Assembly: GCA_964625525.1 (NCBI GenBank)
Contig: CAZVEE010000003.1
Coordinates: 16,338-80,337, forward strand
From: CAZVEE01 sp964625525
GTDB taxonomy: Bacteria; Pseudomonadota; Alphaproteobacteria; JAJFIK01
Reading direction: 5' to 3'
Length of the DNA: 64,000 nucleotides
Shown here: positions 63,957-64,000 of the stretch, piece by piece
How the letters are laid out: each line of letters begins with the position of its first letter
Numbering within the stretch: the stretch's first letter is position 1
Notes under the pieces: model-generated
Databases searched by the model: none
What the model was told of the DNA's origin: nothing
The model's input: only the letters and a program-made list of their open reading frames with translations
Translations under genes and position numbers: made by a program

Positions 63957-64000
63957 TTTGGTTTGGCGCGCTTTCCGGGCGGAAAACCGCGCACACTTTT
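63957..64000. repeat. Interspersed intergenic repeat, copy at window edge
   Basis: TTTGGTTTGGCGCGC followed by TTTCCGGGCGGAAAACCGCG and CACACTTTT. It matches the core of the element at 49731-49773 closely and the copy at 6094-6137 more loosely. It is cut by the window end. Confidence 0.7.

Overview
The window is GC-rich, densely coded, and reads as a chromosomal segment of a Gram-negative alphaproteobacterium, probably marine or biofilm-forming. The clues are outer-membrane proteins (BcsC barrel, DUF481, TonB receptor, autotransporter), the style of the MoaA, XdhC and NfeD proteins, very acidic secreted proteins, and an interspersed element resembling alphaproteobacterial intergenic palindromes. 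A family such as Hyphomonadaceae or Maricaulaceae is a guess, not a demonstration. No rRNA, tRNA, IS element, phage or CRISPR array was seen.

Region 1 (1-7.3 kb) is the end of a cellulose operon: the 3' part of bcsB, a long bcsC, a bcsD-like subunit, and a convergent GH8 endoglucanase (bcsZ). Region 2 (7.7-15.3 kb) is mixed: a PQQ-type sugar dehydrogenase, a small membrane protein, a prephenate dehydrogenase-like protein, a WecB/TagA glycosyltransferase, a GDP-mannose 3,5-epimerase homologue with the full catalytic set, a DUF481 outer-membrane protein and a pirin. Region 3 (15.9-26.0 kb) holds three tandem paralogous giant secreted proteins, each NIDO-like, Calx-beta, cadherin/VCBS-like and RTX, differing in repeat number (3, 1 and 5).

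Region 4 (26-46 kb) is an exopolysaccharide locus: a secreted beta-helix protein, an initiating glycosylphosphotransferase, a Wzx-like flippase, two glycosyltransferases, a Wzy/ligase-like protein, an unusual AAA+ ATPase with a small membrane protein, a LuxR-type regulator with a degenerate receiver, a CDP-sugar cassette (rfbF, SDR, two C-methyltransferases), and a Wzc-type chain-length/tyrosine kinase closing the operon at a strong terminator. Regions 1, 3 and 4 together make a matrix programme: cellulose, a second polysaccharide with a branched or rare sugar, and RTX adhesins.

Region 5 (46-64 kb) holds a TonB receptor coupled to a malonyl-CoA synthetase-like gene, a large acidic autotransporter, a translationally coupled XdhC/MocA/beta-propeller operon, moaA, an FAD oxidoreductase divergent from an AraC regulator, an NfeD-slipin pair, a small membrane gene interrupted by an in-frame stop, and cutA. 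The points most worth following are the triplicated adhesins, the GDP-mannose 3,5-epimerase, the two-methyltransferase CDP-sugar cassette, the EPS-embedded AAA+ ATPase, and the nonsense codon near 63.26 kb.
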